DNA of 64,000 nucleotides, from NCBI RefSeq assembly GCF_000264455.2, contig NC_017956.1:3082001-3146000 (forward strand), in the 5' to 3' direction. The position numbers and the translations under genes were made by a program. Source of the stretch: Tistrella mobilis KA081020-065 (GTDB lineage: Bacteria > Pseudomonadota > Alphaproteobacteria > Tistrellales > Tistrellaceae). This document shows, in pieces, positions 26,641 through 38,117 of this stretch. The notes under the pieces were generated by a model. The model had not been told where the DNA came from, ran no database searches, and saw only the letters and a program-made list of their open reading frames with translations. Positions within the stretch are counted from its first letter, which is position 1, and every line of letters begins with the position of its first letter.

Positions 26641-28179
26641 TCAGGCCGGGCCTTCGCCCAGATAGCGGCGGCGCAGATGGCTGAGGAAGGCATCGGCCGA
26701 GAGTGGCGCGCCGGTCGCCCGTTCGATCAGCTCGTCGGCCGACCAGCGGCAGCCCTGGCCGTGGACGTGGGCGCGCAGCCAGCCGAGCAGGCCCGAGAAG
26801 TCGCCGCGGGCCAGATCGTCGTCGAGCGCCGGCAGGGCCCGGCGGGCGGCCTGGAACAGCTGTGCCGCCGCCATCGCCCCCAGCGAATAGGTCGGAAAAT
26901 AGCCGAAGGCGCCGCTCGGCCAGTGGATGTCCTGCAGGCAGCCGTCGCGATCGGTGTCGGGCACCACGCCGACCAGCCGGGCCATGCCCTCGCGCCAGGC
27001 GCCGGGCAGGTCGTCCACGGCGAGGTCTCCGGCGATCATCGCCCGCTCCAGCCCGTAGCGCAGCATGACATGGCCGGGATAGGTCACCTCGTCGGCATTG
27101 ACCCGGATGAAGCCCGGCCGCACCCGCACCATCAGCGCATGGAGATTGTCGGCATCATAGGCCGGATCGTCGGCATCCGCACCGAAGGCCTCGCGCGCCG
27201 CGGCGGCGAAGGCGGTCATGAAGGGCCGGCTCCGGCTGGCCTGCATCTCGGTCAGCAGCGACTGGCTTTCGTGGATGGTCATGCCGCGGGCAAGCCCCAC
27301 CGGCTGGTCGCGCCAGTCGCGCGGCAGGCCGTGCTCATAGAGCGCATGGCCGGTTTCGTGCAGAACCGCCATGGCGCTTTCGGCGAAATCGGCCTCGTCA
27401 TAGCGGGTGGTGATGCGCAGATCGTCGGGCACGCCGCCCGAAAACGGGTGGTGGCTGACATCCAGCCGGCCATGATCGAAGGGAAAGCCCGCCATGGTCA
27501 TCAGCCGGATGCCGAGCGCGCGCTGCGCCGCCACCGGGAACGGCCCCTGCGGCCGGACCGGCTGGCGACGCGCGGCCTGGGCGGCAAGTGCCGCGTCGCG
27601 GATCACCGGCAGCTCCGTCTCCAGCCGCGCGAAGATCCGGTCGATATCGGCCGTGCGCCGGCCCGGATCATAGGCGTCGAGCAGGGCCTCGTAAGGCGGC
27701 AGGCCGAGGGCGGCGCCCTTGGCGGCGGCGGCCTCGCGCTCCAGCTTCAGCACCTCGGCGAGCGCCGGCGCGAAGCGGGCGAAATCATCCGCCGCCCGGG
27801 CCTCGCGCCAGATCATCTCGGAGGTCGAGGCCGCTTCCGCCCGTCGCCGGACCAGATCGGCCGGCAAGGCAGTCGCATGGGCGTGGCGCCGGCGCATTTC
27901 GGCCAGATTGGCCTGCTGCCAGCCCAACCGGTCGGCTGCCGCCTGGTCCGCCGGGGCGGTCGCCGCCAGCTCCGCTGCCGCATCGTCGAACAGCGCCGGT
28001 AGGTCGGCCGCGGTCAGGATGTCATGGCCGATCTCGGCCAGCGTCGCCATCTGGGCCGAACGGACCGTGGCGCCGCCCTTGGGCATGTTCACCGCCCAGT
28101 CCCAGCTGAGCACGCCCTCGGCGCCCTCGATATGCGACAGGCGGCGGAAGCGCGCCTCGAGTTCGGTCATGGCCGGCAT
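26641..28179 (-). CDS. Carboxypeptidase of the M32 (Taq) family
   Basis: This 512-residue zinc metallocarboxypeptidase removes C-terminal amino acids from peptides. The metal site HEXXH is H274-E275-T-G-H278 in AVLHETGHALYEHGLP, and the entire length matches the M32 family. Other hallmarks are SWDWAVNMPKGG near the N terminus and DVSHHPFSGG. No signal peptide is seen, so it is cytoplasmic. The start is ATG 28179; ATG 28170 is three codons downstream. It follows ctaA by 35 bases. Confidence 0.95.
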   Translation of the reverse strand: MPAMTELEARFRRLSHIEGAEGVLSWDWAVNMPKGGATVRSAQMATLAEIGHDILTAADLPALFDDAAAELAATAPADQAAADRLGWQQANLAEMRRRHAHATALPADLVRRRAEAASTSEMIWREARAADDFARFAPALAEVLKLEREAAAAKGAALGLPPYEALLDAYDPGRRTADIDRIFARLETELPVIRDAALAAQAARRQPVRPQGPFPVAAQRALGIRLMTMAGFPFDHGRLDVSHHPFSGGVPDDLRITTRYDEADFAESAMAVLHETGHALYEHGLPRDWRDQPVGLARGMTIHESQSLLTEMQASRSRPFMTAFAAAAREAFGADADDPAYDADNLHALMVRVRPGFIRVNADEVTYPGHVMLRYGLERAMIAGDLAVDDLPGAWREGMARLVGVVPDTDRDGCLQDIHWPSGAFGYFPTYSLGAMAAAQLFQAARRALPALDDDLARGDFSGLLGWLRAHVHGQGCRWSADELIERATGAPLSADAFLSHLRRRYLGEGPA

Positions 28180-28214
28180 GGGCGGAAGCGTCCTTGTGAG
28201 CGGATCAGAAATAG

Positions 28215-29219
28215 TCAGGCGCCGCGCGCGGGCATCGCCTGGCCGGCGGCAGGCTCCGGCCGGCCGCGGGGTACCGCGGTGCCGGGGCCGAAGGCCAGAT
28301 GCAGCAGGGTCACGACCAGCGAGGCCAGCACCAGCACGCCCATGCCCTGATGGGTGGCGGCCGTCCAGACCGGCACCTGCAGGAAGATGACCGCCGCGCC
28401 GACACCGACCTGAAGCGCGACCAGGCCGATGGTGCGGTGCATGTCGCGCGCAAAGCCCGGCGCCCGGCGCCGGGTGCGGCGCGCCCAGAGGAACAACCCC
28501 AGAATGGCGAGCGCCGTGACGCCGGCCAGCACCCGGTGGGTGAAGTGCAGCGCGATCAGCGGATCGTCGAGCGGCGGCACCACCGCGCCATCGCAGAGCG
28601 GCCAGGTCGAGCAGGCGAGCGAGGCGCCGTTCTTGGCCATCATCGCCCCGGCGGCGATGGTCGAGAGCGCAAGCAGGGCCACCGCGAAGACGGCGAGCCG
28701 GGCACCGCGGGCGACAGGCTCGGTCCAGACCAGCGCGCTCTGTGCCGGGCGGCCGGCCGAGACATACATGCCGATCAGCATCGCCAGCACCAGCTGGGCG
28801 TTGGAGAGGTGAACCGCGACGCTCCAGGGAGAGTTCCGGTCCAGCACCGTCAATCCGCCGAGCAGGCCCTGCACCAGCAGCAGCGCCAGGGCCGCGATGC
28901 CGAACAGGGCCGGGCGCAGGTTTTCACGCCGCATCACCAGCGCCCAGATCGCCAGAATCAGGGTCAGTGGCCCGACGATGATGCCGGCGATGAAGCGGTG
29001 CACCCATTCATACATCACCTGGGTGAAGGTGTAGTCGATCCCGGGCACGGTCGCGAGTTTCGCCGGGGTCGGCACCCAGAAGCCGTAGCAATGCGGCCAG
29101 TCGGGGCAGGACAGCCCGGAATTGGTCGCGCGGATGACGGCACCCAGAACGATCAGCACGAAGGTGGCGACGATGGCGATGCCGGTGACGGCACGGAAGC
29201 GACGGATAGAGGGTTTCAT
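28215..29219 (-). CDS. ctaA: Heme A synthase (COX15/CtaA)
   Basis: This 334-residue membrane protein converts heme O to heme A for cytochrome aa3 oxidase. About eight membrane helices are predictable, and the conserved histidines sit in YEWVHRFIAG, AVHLSNAQLV, LHFTHRVLAG and ATHQGMGV. The ATNSGLSCPDWPHCYGF segment is a type-2 (mitochondria-like) hallmark. It is near the end of the oxidase gene run, 78 bases after surf1. Heme O is supplied by CtaB at 32410. Confidence 0.96.
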   Translation of the reverse strand: MKPSIRRFRAVTGIAIVATFVLIVLGAVIRATNSGLSCPDWPHCYGFWVPTPAKLATVPGIDYTFTQVMYEWVHRFIAGIIVGPLTLILAIWALVMRRENLRPALFGIAALALLLVQGLLGGLTVLDRNSPWSVAVHLSNAQLVLAMLIGMYVSAGRPAQSALVWTEPVARGARLAVFAVALLALSTIAAGAMMAKNGASLACSTWPLCDGAVVPPLDDPLIALHFTHRVLAGVTALAILGLFLWARRTRRRAPGFARDMHRTIGLVALQVGVGAAVIFLQVPVWTAATHQGMGVLVLASLVVTLLHLAFGPGTAVPRGRPEPAAGQAMPARGA

Positions 29220-29297
29220 CGGACGGCCGTAACGGTTCGGGTCAGAGAGCGATCAGGCGGCAGGCAGGCGGTCGGCGATCGGCCGCAGGCGGGCGGA

Positions 29298-30083
29298 TCA
29301 ATGCCGCCGCCTGTAGACGACATAGATCACGATCAGCGAGATCGCCAGCGCATACCAGGTGATCGCGTACTGAAGATGGTCGTTGGGCAGCTCCGACCGG
29401 GTCTGGCCGCCCTTGGGCAGGTCGCCCGGGATCGGGGTCGCATCGGCCTCGACATAGACCGGTGCCAGGGTCTCGCCGACGAAATCCCCCATCACCTTCG
29501 GGTCGATGGTGAACCAGAAATTCTCGGACGGCCGGTTGTCGGGCACCACCCAGGCTGTGGTTCTGGGCACACGGGCGACGCCGGTGACGGTCACCTCGCC
29601 CGGGATCTGGCCGGCGGCACGGGTGGCCGGATCCTTGTGGTCGAGCGGCACCCAGCCGCGGCTGACCAGCACGGTCTGCGCCGCGCCCTCGGGCAGGTCG
29701 GTGCGCTCGAACGGCGTCAGGATGTGGTAGCCGGAATTGCCGTTGAGCGATTTGGCCGCCTGATAGAGTTCCTTGTCGTGGCGGAAATGGCCGGTCATCC
29801 GCACCCGGCGGAAGGACCATTCGGCCAGCTCTTCGGGTGTGGTGGCCGGGCCGAAGACCGGGAGCGCGACCGGATCGGCGGCGAGGCTTGCCGCACGCTG
29901 CTCGATCAGATCGGTCTTCCAGGCCAGGCGCTGAACCTGCCAGGTGCCGAGGCCGAGCATGGCCGCCACGGCCAGCACCACGAGGACGAGCAGAAGTCCC
30001 GCCCGTTCAGGCTTTCTGGCAGCGGGGCGGCCGGCGCGACCGGCATGGGGGGGACCGGACGGCGACGGATCAGCGGCGGGCAT
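29298..30083 (-). CDS. SURF1 family cytochrome oxidase assembly protein
   Basis: SURF1/Shy1 proteins help heme A insertion into subunit I of aa3 oxidase. The 261-residue protein has the expected topology: one helix near the N terminus (about 28-47, LLLVLVVLAVAAMLGLGTWQ) and one near the C terminus (YAITWYALAISLIVIYVVY), with a periplasmic domain between them. Hallmarks GTWQVQRLAWK and LVSRGWVPLD are present. It follows the DUF983 gene by nine bases. Confidence 0.95.
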   Translation of the reverse strand: MPAADPSPSGPPHAGRAGRPAARKPERAGLLLVLVVLAVAAMLGLGTWQVQRLAWKTDLIEQRAASLAADPVALPVFGPATTPEELAEWSFRRVRMTGHFRHDKELYQAAKSLNGNSGYHILTPFERTDLPEGAAQTVLVSRGWVPLDHKDPATRAAGQIPGEVTVTGVARVPRTTAWVVPDNRPSENFWFTIDPKVMGDFVGETLAPVYVEADATPIPGDLPKGGQTRSELPNDHLQYAITWYALAISLIVIYVVYRRRH

Positions 30084-30092
30084 GATGGGGGG

Positions 30093-30500
30093 TCAGTCTC
30101 CGGTGGTGCCGTCCGCATCCCGGCCGAGGCCGAGGACGCGGTGGCGGTATTGCTGGGCGACCATCCATGCCTTCATCGGCCGGAGCAGGCCGATCGACAG
30201 GACCACCGCCAGCGGCAGCCAGATCACGAGATGCAACCAGATCGGCGGCGCCCAGGTGAGTTCCACCCAGAGCACCAGCGCCATCAGGATGAAGCCGGCG
30301 ATCAGGATCACGAAAGCGGCCGGACCGTCCTCGCTCGCCACGTCCCGCAGGTCCAGGCCGCAGCGGTCGCAGGAATCACGAACGGCGAGAAGCCCCCGGA
30401 ACAGGCGCCCCTCGCCGCAGCGTGGACAGCGGCAGCGAAGGCCGGCGACCAGCGGGTTAACCGCCGGCCAGTCCCCGCCTCCGCCCTGCCGATCGGTCAT
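30093..30500 (-). CDS. DUF983 family membrane protein
   Basis: This 135-residue protein has two CXXC pairs, CPRCGEG and CDRCGLDL, forming a likely zinc ribbon, followed by two membrane helices (about 64-105). It belongs to the DUF983 family, which sits between cox3 and surf1 in many alphaproteobacteria, so a role in oxidase assembly is inferred from position. Its ATG shares one base with the stop of ctaE (TGATG), showing translational coupling. Confidence 0.93.
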   Translation of the reverse strand: MTDRQGGGGDWPAVNPLVAGLRCRCPRCGEGRLFRGLLAVRDSCDRCGLDLRDVASEDGPAAFVILIAGFILMALVLWVELTWAPPIWLHLVIWLPLAVVLSIGLLRPMKAWMVAQQYRHRVLGLGRDADGTTGD

Positions 30501-31309
30501 CAGCGGCCCCAGACGTAGATTGCGACGAACAGGAACAGCCAGACCACGTCGACGAAATGCCAGTACCAGGCCGCCGCCTCGAAGCCGATGTGCTTCTGGG
30601 GGCTGAACTGGCGGGCGATCGCCCGGCGCAGGCAGACGGCCAGGAAGATGGTGCCGACCAGCACATGGAAGCCGTGGAACCCGGTCGCCATGTAGAAGGT
30701 GGAGGCATAGACGCCATCGGTGAAGGCGAAGGTGGCGTGGCTGTATTCATAGGCCTGGACGCAGGAGAAAAACACGCCGAGGCCGACGGTGATCGCCAGC
30801 ATCTGCACGGTGGTGCGGTTGTCGCCCTCGCGCAGCGCATGATGCGCCCAGGTCACCGTGGTGCCCGAGAGCAGCAGGATGGTGGTGTTCATCAGCGGCA
30901 GGTGCCAGGGATCGAAGGTCTCGATGCCCTCGGGCGGCCAGACCCCGCCGACCGCTTCGGTCGGGAACAGCGAGGCGTTGAAATAGGCCCAGAAGAAGGC
31001 GACGAAGAACATCACCTCCGAAGCGATGAACAGCACCATGCCCATGCGCAGGCCGATCTGGACAACGCCGGTATGGGCCTTGTGCTGCACCGATTCCTTG
31101 ATGACGTCCCGCCACCAGCCGGCCATCACGCCGAGCACGCAGAGGAAGCCCACCAGCAGGACCAGCCAGCCCACCGGGTTGTCGTGCATGAACATGACCC
31201 CGCCGACCGCCATGAGCAGGCCGGACATGGCACCCAGGAAGGGCCACGGGCTCGGATCGACGAGATGATAATCGTGCACTTTGGTGTGCGCGGCGTGTGC
31301 TTCGCTCAT
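30500..31309 (-). CDS. ctaE: Cytochrome c oxidase subunit III
   Basis: This 269-residue integral membrane subunit has seven predicted helices and stabilises proton-pumping subunit I in aa3-type oxidase. Hallmarks are [16 protein letters not shown] at the N terminus, [21 protein letters not shown], and [10 protein letters not shown] with [13 protein letters not shown] near the C terminus. GAGGAGG lies about nine bases upstream of the ATG. It follows ctaG with a 172-base gap that contains no recognisable gene. Confidence 0.97.
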   Translation of the reverse strand: MSEAHAAHTKVHDYHLVDPSPWPFLGAMSGLLMAVGGVMFMHDNPVGWLVLLVGFLCVLGVMAGWWRDVIKESVQHKAHTGVVQIGLRMGMVLFIASEVMFFVAFFWAYFNASLFPTEAVGGVWPPEGIETFDPWHLPLMNTTILLLSGTTVTWAHHALREGDNRTTVQMLAITVGLGVFFSCVQAYEYSHATFAFTDGVYASTFYMATGFHGFHVLVGTIFLAVCLRRAIARQFSPQKHIGFEAAAWYWHFVDVVWLFLFVAIYVWGR

Positions 31310-31481
31310 TCTACACTCCTCCTCAAGGCCGATGCCGCATGACCCCTGGCAGTCGCCCTCGTCCGGCGTCGGCCGTCGGCCCGGGGAACGGGGCGCACCC
31401 CCGCCCCCGGCAGCTCCCTGCACCGGACCGCAGGGTTGGTCCGGGCGTTTCCTTCCCGTTGTCGTTCTTCGACCGGCCGCC

Positions 31482-32180
31482 CTATCCGCCCGCGGGACGG
31501 GGCAGGCTGCCGGTCCGGGCGCCGTCGGCCAGGCTGGTGCCCGGTGCCGCCGTCGCGAAATCCTCAAGCTTCCGGCCGGTCCGCTCCAGATAGCTCTGCA
31601 GCCCTTCCTCCCCCAGATCGAAGAAGGTGTAGGACAGCGTCACGGTGCGGACCTCGTCGACATTCTCGTCTTCCGCCATCTTCGGGTCGATGTAGAAGCT
31701 GACCGGCATGTCCATCGACTGGCCGGGCATCAGCAGCTGCTCGGTGAAGCAGAAGCAGTCGATCTTGTCGAAATAGAGCCCCATCTTCTGGGGCGTCACA
31801 TTGTAGGCAGCCTGGCCCAGAACCGGTCGGTTGCTGTTGTTGACCGCCTTGTAGAAGGCGAGATGGCGCTCGCCCACCTTCACCACCATTTCGCGCTGCT
31901 CGGGGAAGAAGCCCCAGGGCATGCCGCGGGCGGTATCGGCGTTGAAGCGGACCTTCATCTCGCGGTCGAGCACCGGCACCTCGGCCGCATCCGCCACCTG
32001 GGTGGTGCCGCCATAACCGGTGACCTGGCAGAACAGGTTGTAGATCGTGGTCGAATACGAGGTCAGCACGGTCATGCCGCCCAGCAGCACGCCGACGCCG
32101 ATCAGCGTGCCGAGCTTGCCGCGCCGCTGCCGCCGCGCCCGCTCGGTCGCCATCTCATCTCGTCCGTCCGCCTCGCTCAC
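31482..32180 (-). CDS. ctaG: Cytochrome c oxidase assembly protein CtaG (Cox11)
   Basis: Cox11/CtaG delivers copper to the CuB site of subunit I. The 232-residue protein has one N-terminal helix (about 23-42), then a periplasmic domain with the copper-binding CFCF motif (Cys142, Cys144) in [12 protein letters not shown] and an upstream Cys51 in [10 protein letters not shown]. The start is a GTG at 32180 with AGAGG about 10 bases before it. It follows the small membrane gene by 17 bases. Confidence 0.97.
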   Translation of the reverse strand: MSEADGRDEMATERARRQRRGKLGTLIGVGVLLGGMTVLTSYSTTIYNLFCQVTGYGGTTQVADAAEVPVLDREMKVRFNADTARGMPWGFFPEQREMVVKVGERHLAFYKAVNNSNRPVLGQAAYNVTPQKMGLYFDKIDCFCFTEQLLMPGQSMDMPVSFYIDPKMAEDENVDEVRTVTLSYTFFDLGEEGLQSYLERTGRKLEDFATAAPGTSLADGARTGSLPRPAGG

Positions 32181-32197
32181 AACCCGTTACCTCTCCG

Positions 32198-32413
32198 TCA
32201 GCTCATCTTCGCGATGGTGATGGCGAAGAACAGAGCCACCATCGCCCAGAGCAGGGCAAAGAGCGCCCAGTTGCGCTGCCGCATGCGCCGCATCCGGTCC
32301 TTCGCCTCGGCCGAGGCGGGGTCGATCCGCTCTTCCACCTCGGCACGCTGCGGATCGTATTCCGCCGCGTCATGGTGATCGACGGGACCGTTGCGGGTGT
32401 CGGCAGGCGTCAT
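32198..32413 (-). CDS. Small single-helix protein in the oxidase operon (CoxF-like position)
   Basis: This 71-residue protein has a charged N-terminal half and one C-terminal membrane helix ([23 protein letters not shown]). Its ATG overlaps the ctaB stop by four bases (ATGA) and it ends 17 bases before ctaG. Many alphaproteobacteria encode a small, poorly conserved protein, sometimes called CoxF, at this place; I assign it by position and topology only. It may be a minor subunit or assembly helper. Confidence 0.8.
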   Translation of the reverse strand: MTPADTRNGPVDHHDAAEYDPQRAEVEERIDPASAEAKDRMRRMRQRNWALFALLWAMVALFFAITIAKMS

Positions 32414-33342
32414 GACCAGCCCCCCAGCCCTGCCGCCTTGTCCACCACCAGCAGGGCAAACAGGGCGAAGAGATAGAGGATGGAAAACCCGAACATCGCC
32501 TTGGGGGCCCGATCGCCCTCGCTCTTGGCCACGCGGATCGCATGGCCGAGGAAGATCAGGCTGAGCCCGCCGGCCGCCAGGCCGTACCAGATGCTGGCCA
32601 GACCCATCGCCCAGGGCGCCACCGACAGCGGGATGAGCGCCACGGTGTAGATCAGGATCTGCTTCTTGGTCTCGCGCCGGCCGGCCACCACCGGCAGCAT
32701 CGGCACACCCGCACGCGCATAATCGCCGGCGCGGTAGAGCGCCAGTGCCCAGAAATGCGGCGGGGTCCACATGAAGATCAGCGCGAACAGCACCAGACCG
32801 CCCAGCGACACGTCGCCACTGACCGCCGCCCAGCCGACCATGGGCGGGAAGGCGCCGGCGGCACCGCCGATGACGATGTTCTGCGGCGTGCTGCGCTTCA
32901 GCCACATGGTGTAGATGAAGACGTAGAAGCCGATGGTCAGCGCCAGCAGCGCCGCCGCCACCGGATTGACCGCAAGGCCCATCACCACCACGGACGCCAC
33001 AGCCAGCGCCACGCCGAAGGCGAGCGCGGTTTCAGGCTCCATGCGCCCGGCCGGAATCGGCCGGTCGACGGTGCGGGCCATGACCGCGTCGATGTCGCGG
33101 TCGTACCACATGTTGATCGCCCCCGACGCCCCGGCACCGACCGCGATGCAGAGCAGCGCCACGAAGGCGAGCACCGGATGCAGATGACCGGGCGCCAGAT
33201 AGATGCCGACGGCGCCCGTGAACACCACCAGCGACATGACGCGCGGCTTGAGAAGGGCGATGAAATCCCGCACCGACGGATCGGCCGCGGGGGACGCGGC
33301 ATCTGCGGCAACGGCGGTGGAGGTGTAGACGGAGTCGGTCAC
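32410..33342 (-). CDS. ctaB: Protoheme IX farnesyltransferase (heme O synthase)
   Basis: CtaB attaches a farnesyl group to heme B to make heme O, the substrate of CtaA. The 310-residue protein has about nine helices and the UbiA-superfamily Asp-rich motif [19 protein letters not shown] (77-95). A second motif lies around [17 protein letters not shown]. The start is a GTG at 33342, with AAGG 10 bases upstream; the further-upstream open frame is unlike the family. A 20-bp hairpin separates it from ctaD. Confidence 0.94.
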   Translation of the reverse strand: MTDSVYTSTAVAADAASPAADPSVRDFIALLKPRVMSLVVFTGAVGIYLAPGHLHPVLAFVALLCIAVGAGASGAINMWYDRDIDAVMARTVDRPIPAGRMEPETALAFGVALAVASVVVMGLAVNPVAAALLALTIGFYVFIYTMWLKRSTPQNIVIGGAAGAFPPMVGWAAVSGDVSLGGLVLFALIFMWTPPHFWALALYRAGDYARAGVPMLPVVAGRRETKKQILIYTVALIPLSVAPWAMGLASIWYGLAAGGLSLIFLGHAIRVAKSEGDRAPKAMFGFSILYLFALFALLVVDKAAGLGGWS

Positions 33343-33500
33343 GGGCGTGGGCCTTGGTCTTCTGGACGCGGTGCGGGGGAAGGCACCGACCTGGATGAGC
33401 TGCGTATCGGACGGATGTTCCGTCGCATCCCGATCCACCCGTTCCGGCACCTGCCCGGCCGACCGGCCCGACCGGGCGGGTCGGAACGGGGTCGGGCGGT

Positions 33501-33548
33501 TTCGGGGCCGTGGCCGGCGGTGTGGATGCCGCCGGCCACGGCCCCGAA
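33501..33548 (-). terminator. Perfect 20-bp hairpin between ctaD and ctaB
   Basis: Arms 33501-33520 and 33529-33548 are perfectly complementary with an 8-base loop, the longest perfect stem I found in the window. It begins 25 bases after the ctaD stop on the minus strand. There is no T tract. It may terminate part of the transcripts or protect the 3' end of the ctaC-ctaD message, lowering assembly factors relative to subunits (inference). Confidence 0.7.
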
Positions 33549-33572
33549 GGACCGGTCTCGGTCAGGCTGCCG

Positions 33573-36046
<2,474 letters not shown>

Positions 36047-36280
36047 TCTTGGGCCTTCCCCCTGCGGATGGCTCCGCCCGTCTTCTGCCGGACGGCGTTA
36101 GACCACGTCCTCAGTTCGCCTTCGTGTGGCAATTGGCCGCATTGGCTGCGACCAAGGCTACACGACGCCCGTAAGTCTAACAAGCCGCACGGATATGGTA
36201 TCCATGCAGCTCAACCACGGTTGGAGTCTCCGCGGTTTTTCTGTGCTTCTTAGGCTGAAGCGGAGTCCGCTCGGGAAAAA

Positions 36281-36297
36281 TGCGACAACTTGTCGCA
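36281..36297. promoter_or_regulatory. Palindrome resembling a RegA/RegR/ActR-type site
   Basis: TGCGACAACTTGTCGCA is a perfect 8-1-8 palindrome about 235 bases upstream of ctaC. Its core GCGAC-N5-GTCGC resembles the redox response-regulator sites described for RegA/RegR/ActR in alphaproteobacteria, which control respiratory oxidases. The regulator assignment is inference from pattern and location. Confidence 0.5.
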
Positions 36298-36320
36298 CAG
36301 AACCTGGAGGTGAATCCGCC

Positions 36321-36581
36321 ATGCGGTCCGGTCCATTCGGCGGGTCCTTCCGTCCGGCATGCTCCCATGGCGGTCCGGAGGGAAAGACGATGCCGGTGAG
36401 GGCTGAAACGGGCGGAAGCAGAGCGTCGCGCGCACGATCCCTTATATCCCCCGGCCGACCGCTCCATATACCATGCATGAACGGCAGGCCGACGTCCAAC
36501 CCTCTGGCTGGCACCGGCCGCCTGCCGCACATCGGGGCAACCTTCCGCCCCGTCACGAGTTCCGCCCGTCCGACCAGGTAA
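36321..36581 (+). CDS. Doubtful small open frame with a strong ribosome-binding site
   Basis: An 86-codon frame begins at ATG 36321 with GGAGG about nine bases upstream. The product is rich in Arg, Pro, Gly and Ser with no membrane segment or motif I recognise. It ends 12 bases before tldD. The composition is typical of chance frames in high-GC DNA, but the ribosome-binding site is unusually good. It might be a leader peptide for tldD. Confidence 0.25.
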   Translation: MRSGPFGGSFRPACSHGGPEGKTMPVRAETGGSRASRARSLISPGRPLHIPCMNGRPTSNPLAGTGRLPHIGATFRPVTSSARPTR

Positions 36582-36593
36582 GGCCCGAGATCA

Positions 36594-38039
36594 ATGCCCG
36601 ATACCGCCAAGCTCACCGCCACCGATCCCTTCTTCGCCTCGGGGGCACTCGATCGCTCGCGCCTGGAACGCCAGGTCGCCGAGGCGCTCGCGGGGGCGGA
36701 TGACGGCGAACTCTTCCTCGAATACCGTCAGTCCGAAGTGCTGGGCTTCGACGACGGCCATCTGCGCTCCGCCACCTTCGACACCGTCCAGGGTTTCGGC
36801 ATGCGGGCCGTGGCCGGCGACACAGTCGCCTACGCCCATGCCAGCCAGATCGACGACGACGCGCTGGCGCGTGCCGCCGACACGGTCGGCGCCGTGCTGC
36901 GCGGCCATGGCGGCACGCTGGATCTGGCGCCCGCAAAGCCCGGCCCTGCGCTCTACCAGCCCGGCAACCCGCTGGATGCGATGCCCTTTGCCGACAAGGT
37001 GAAGCTGCTGGCCGAGATCGATGCCTGGGCGCGGGCCCGCGACAACCGGGTCCGCCAGGTCAGCGCCACGCTGTCGGCCAACTGGCAGGTGGTCGAGATC
37101 CTGCGCCCCGACGGCAGCTCCGCCCGCGACGTGCGGCCGCTGGTCCGCATCGGTGTTTCGCTGCTGGTTGGCGAAGGCGACCGCCAGGAAAGCGGCTATG
37201 CCGGTGCCGGCGGCCGCGCCGGCTATACCGCCTGGGTGGCGCCGGAACGCTGGCAGGCGCTGGTCGAAGAGGCGCTGTCTCAGGCGCTGATCAATCTGGA
37301 AGCCGCCCCCGCCCCCGCCGGCGAAATGACCGTGGTGCTGGGCTCCGGCTGGCCCGGCATCCTGCTGCATGAAGCCGTGGGCCACGGGCTGGAGGGCGAT
37401 TTCAACCGCCGTAAGCTCTCGGCCTTCTCAGGGCTTATCGGCGAGCGTGTGGCCGCCCCGGGCGTCACCGTGGTCGATGACGGCACCCTCCCCGACCGGC
37501 GCGGCTCGCTCACCATCGACGACGAGGGCACGCCATCCTCGCGCACCGTGCTGATCGAGGACGGCATCCTGAAGGGCTATATGCAGGACCGGATGAATGC
37601 CCGGTTGATGGGCGTGCCGGTCACCGGCAACGGCCGCCGCGAAAGCTATGCCCACCAGCCGCTGCCGCGGATGACCAACACCTACATGCTGGGTGGCGAC
37701 AAGGACCCGGCCGAGATCATCGCCTCGGTCAAACGCGGCCTGTATGCCAAGGAATTCGGCGGCGGCCAGGTCGACATCACCTCGGGCAAGTTCACTTTCT
37801 CGGCCTCGCTCGCCTATCTGATCGAGGACGGGAAGATCACCCGGCCGGTGAAGGGCGCCACGCTGATCGGCAACGGCCCCGACGTTCTGAAGCGGGTGTC
37901 GATGATCGGCAACGACATGGCGCTCGACGGCGGCATCGGCTCCTGCGGCAAGGACGGCCAGTGGGTGCCGGTGGGCGTGGGCCAGCCGACCCTGCGCATC
38001 GACGGTCTGACGGTCGGCGGCACCGAGATCGCCGCCTGA
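36594..38039 (+). CDS. tldD: Metalloprotease TldD
   Basis: TldD forms a heterodimer with PmbA (TldE) that degrades unfolded peptides and processes some RiPP precursors. The 481-residue protein holds the zinc site HEXXXH as H259-E260-A-V-G-H264 in LLHEAVGHGLEGDF, plus a downstream cysteine near the C terminus (GGIGSCGKDGQ). Its partner pmbA is encoded in this window at 53224, not next to it. A 14-bp hairpin follows. Confidence 0.96.
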   Translation: MPDTAKLTATDPFFASGALDRSRLERQVAEALAGADDGELFLEYRQSEVLGFDDGHLRSATFDTVQGFGMRAVAGDTVAYAHASQIDDDALARAADTVGAVLRGHGGTLDLAPAKPGPALYQPGNPLDAMPFADKVKLLAEIDAWARARDNRVRQVSATLSANWQVVEILRPDGSSARDVRPLVRIGVSLLVGEGDRQESGYAGAGGRAGYTAWVAPERWQALVEEALSQALINLEAAPAPAGEMTVVLGSGWPGILLHEAVGHGLEGDFNRRKLSAFSGLIGERVAAPGVTVVDDGTLPDRRGSLTIDDEGTPSSRTVLIEDGILKGYMQDRMNARLMGVPVTGNGRRESYAHQPLPRMTNTYMLGGDKDPAEIIASVKRGLYAKEFGGGQVDITSGKFTFSASLAYLIEDGKITRPVKGATLIGNGPDVLKRVSMIGNDMALDGGIGSCGKDGQWVPVGVGQPTLRIDGLTVGGTEIAA

Positions 38040-38060
38040 TCGTCTCACCACCCGACATGA

Positions 38061-38097
38061 AAAACCCCCGCCGGGCAAACCGTCCGGCGGGGGTTTT
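38061..38097. terminator. Bidirectional terminator between tldD and the TRAP permease gene
   Basis: A perfect 14-bp stem (38061-38074 and 38084-38097) is bounded by AAAA on one side and TTTT on the other, so it can end transcripts from both directions. It lies 21 bases after the tldD stop and 20 bases beyond the convergent TRAP gene stop. Confidence 0.88.
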
Positions 38098-38117
38098 CTC
38101 ATGCGCGGTCTTTCGGC

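Larger units (their letters stand above)
36047..36593. other. Intergenic region ctaC / tldD
   Basis: These 547 bases separate the divergent ctaC operon and tldD and must hold both promoters. A perfect 17-bp palindrome lies at 36281-36297, and a small frame with a strong ribosome-binding site starts at 36321. Composition is somewhat less GC-rich than in the genes. I see no further hairpin with a T tract and no RNA gene. Confidence 0.5.

Noticed and set aside
30747-31247. Alternative reading frame inside ctaE
   Set aside because: It is a frame-shifted translation of subunit III with no membrane pattern of its own.
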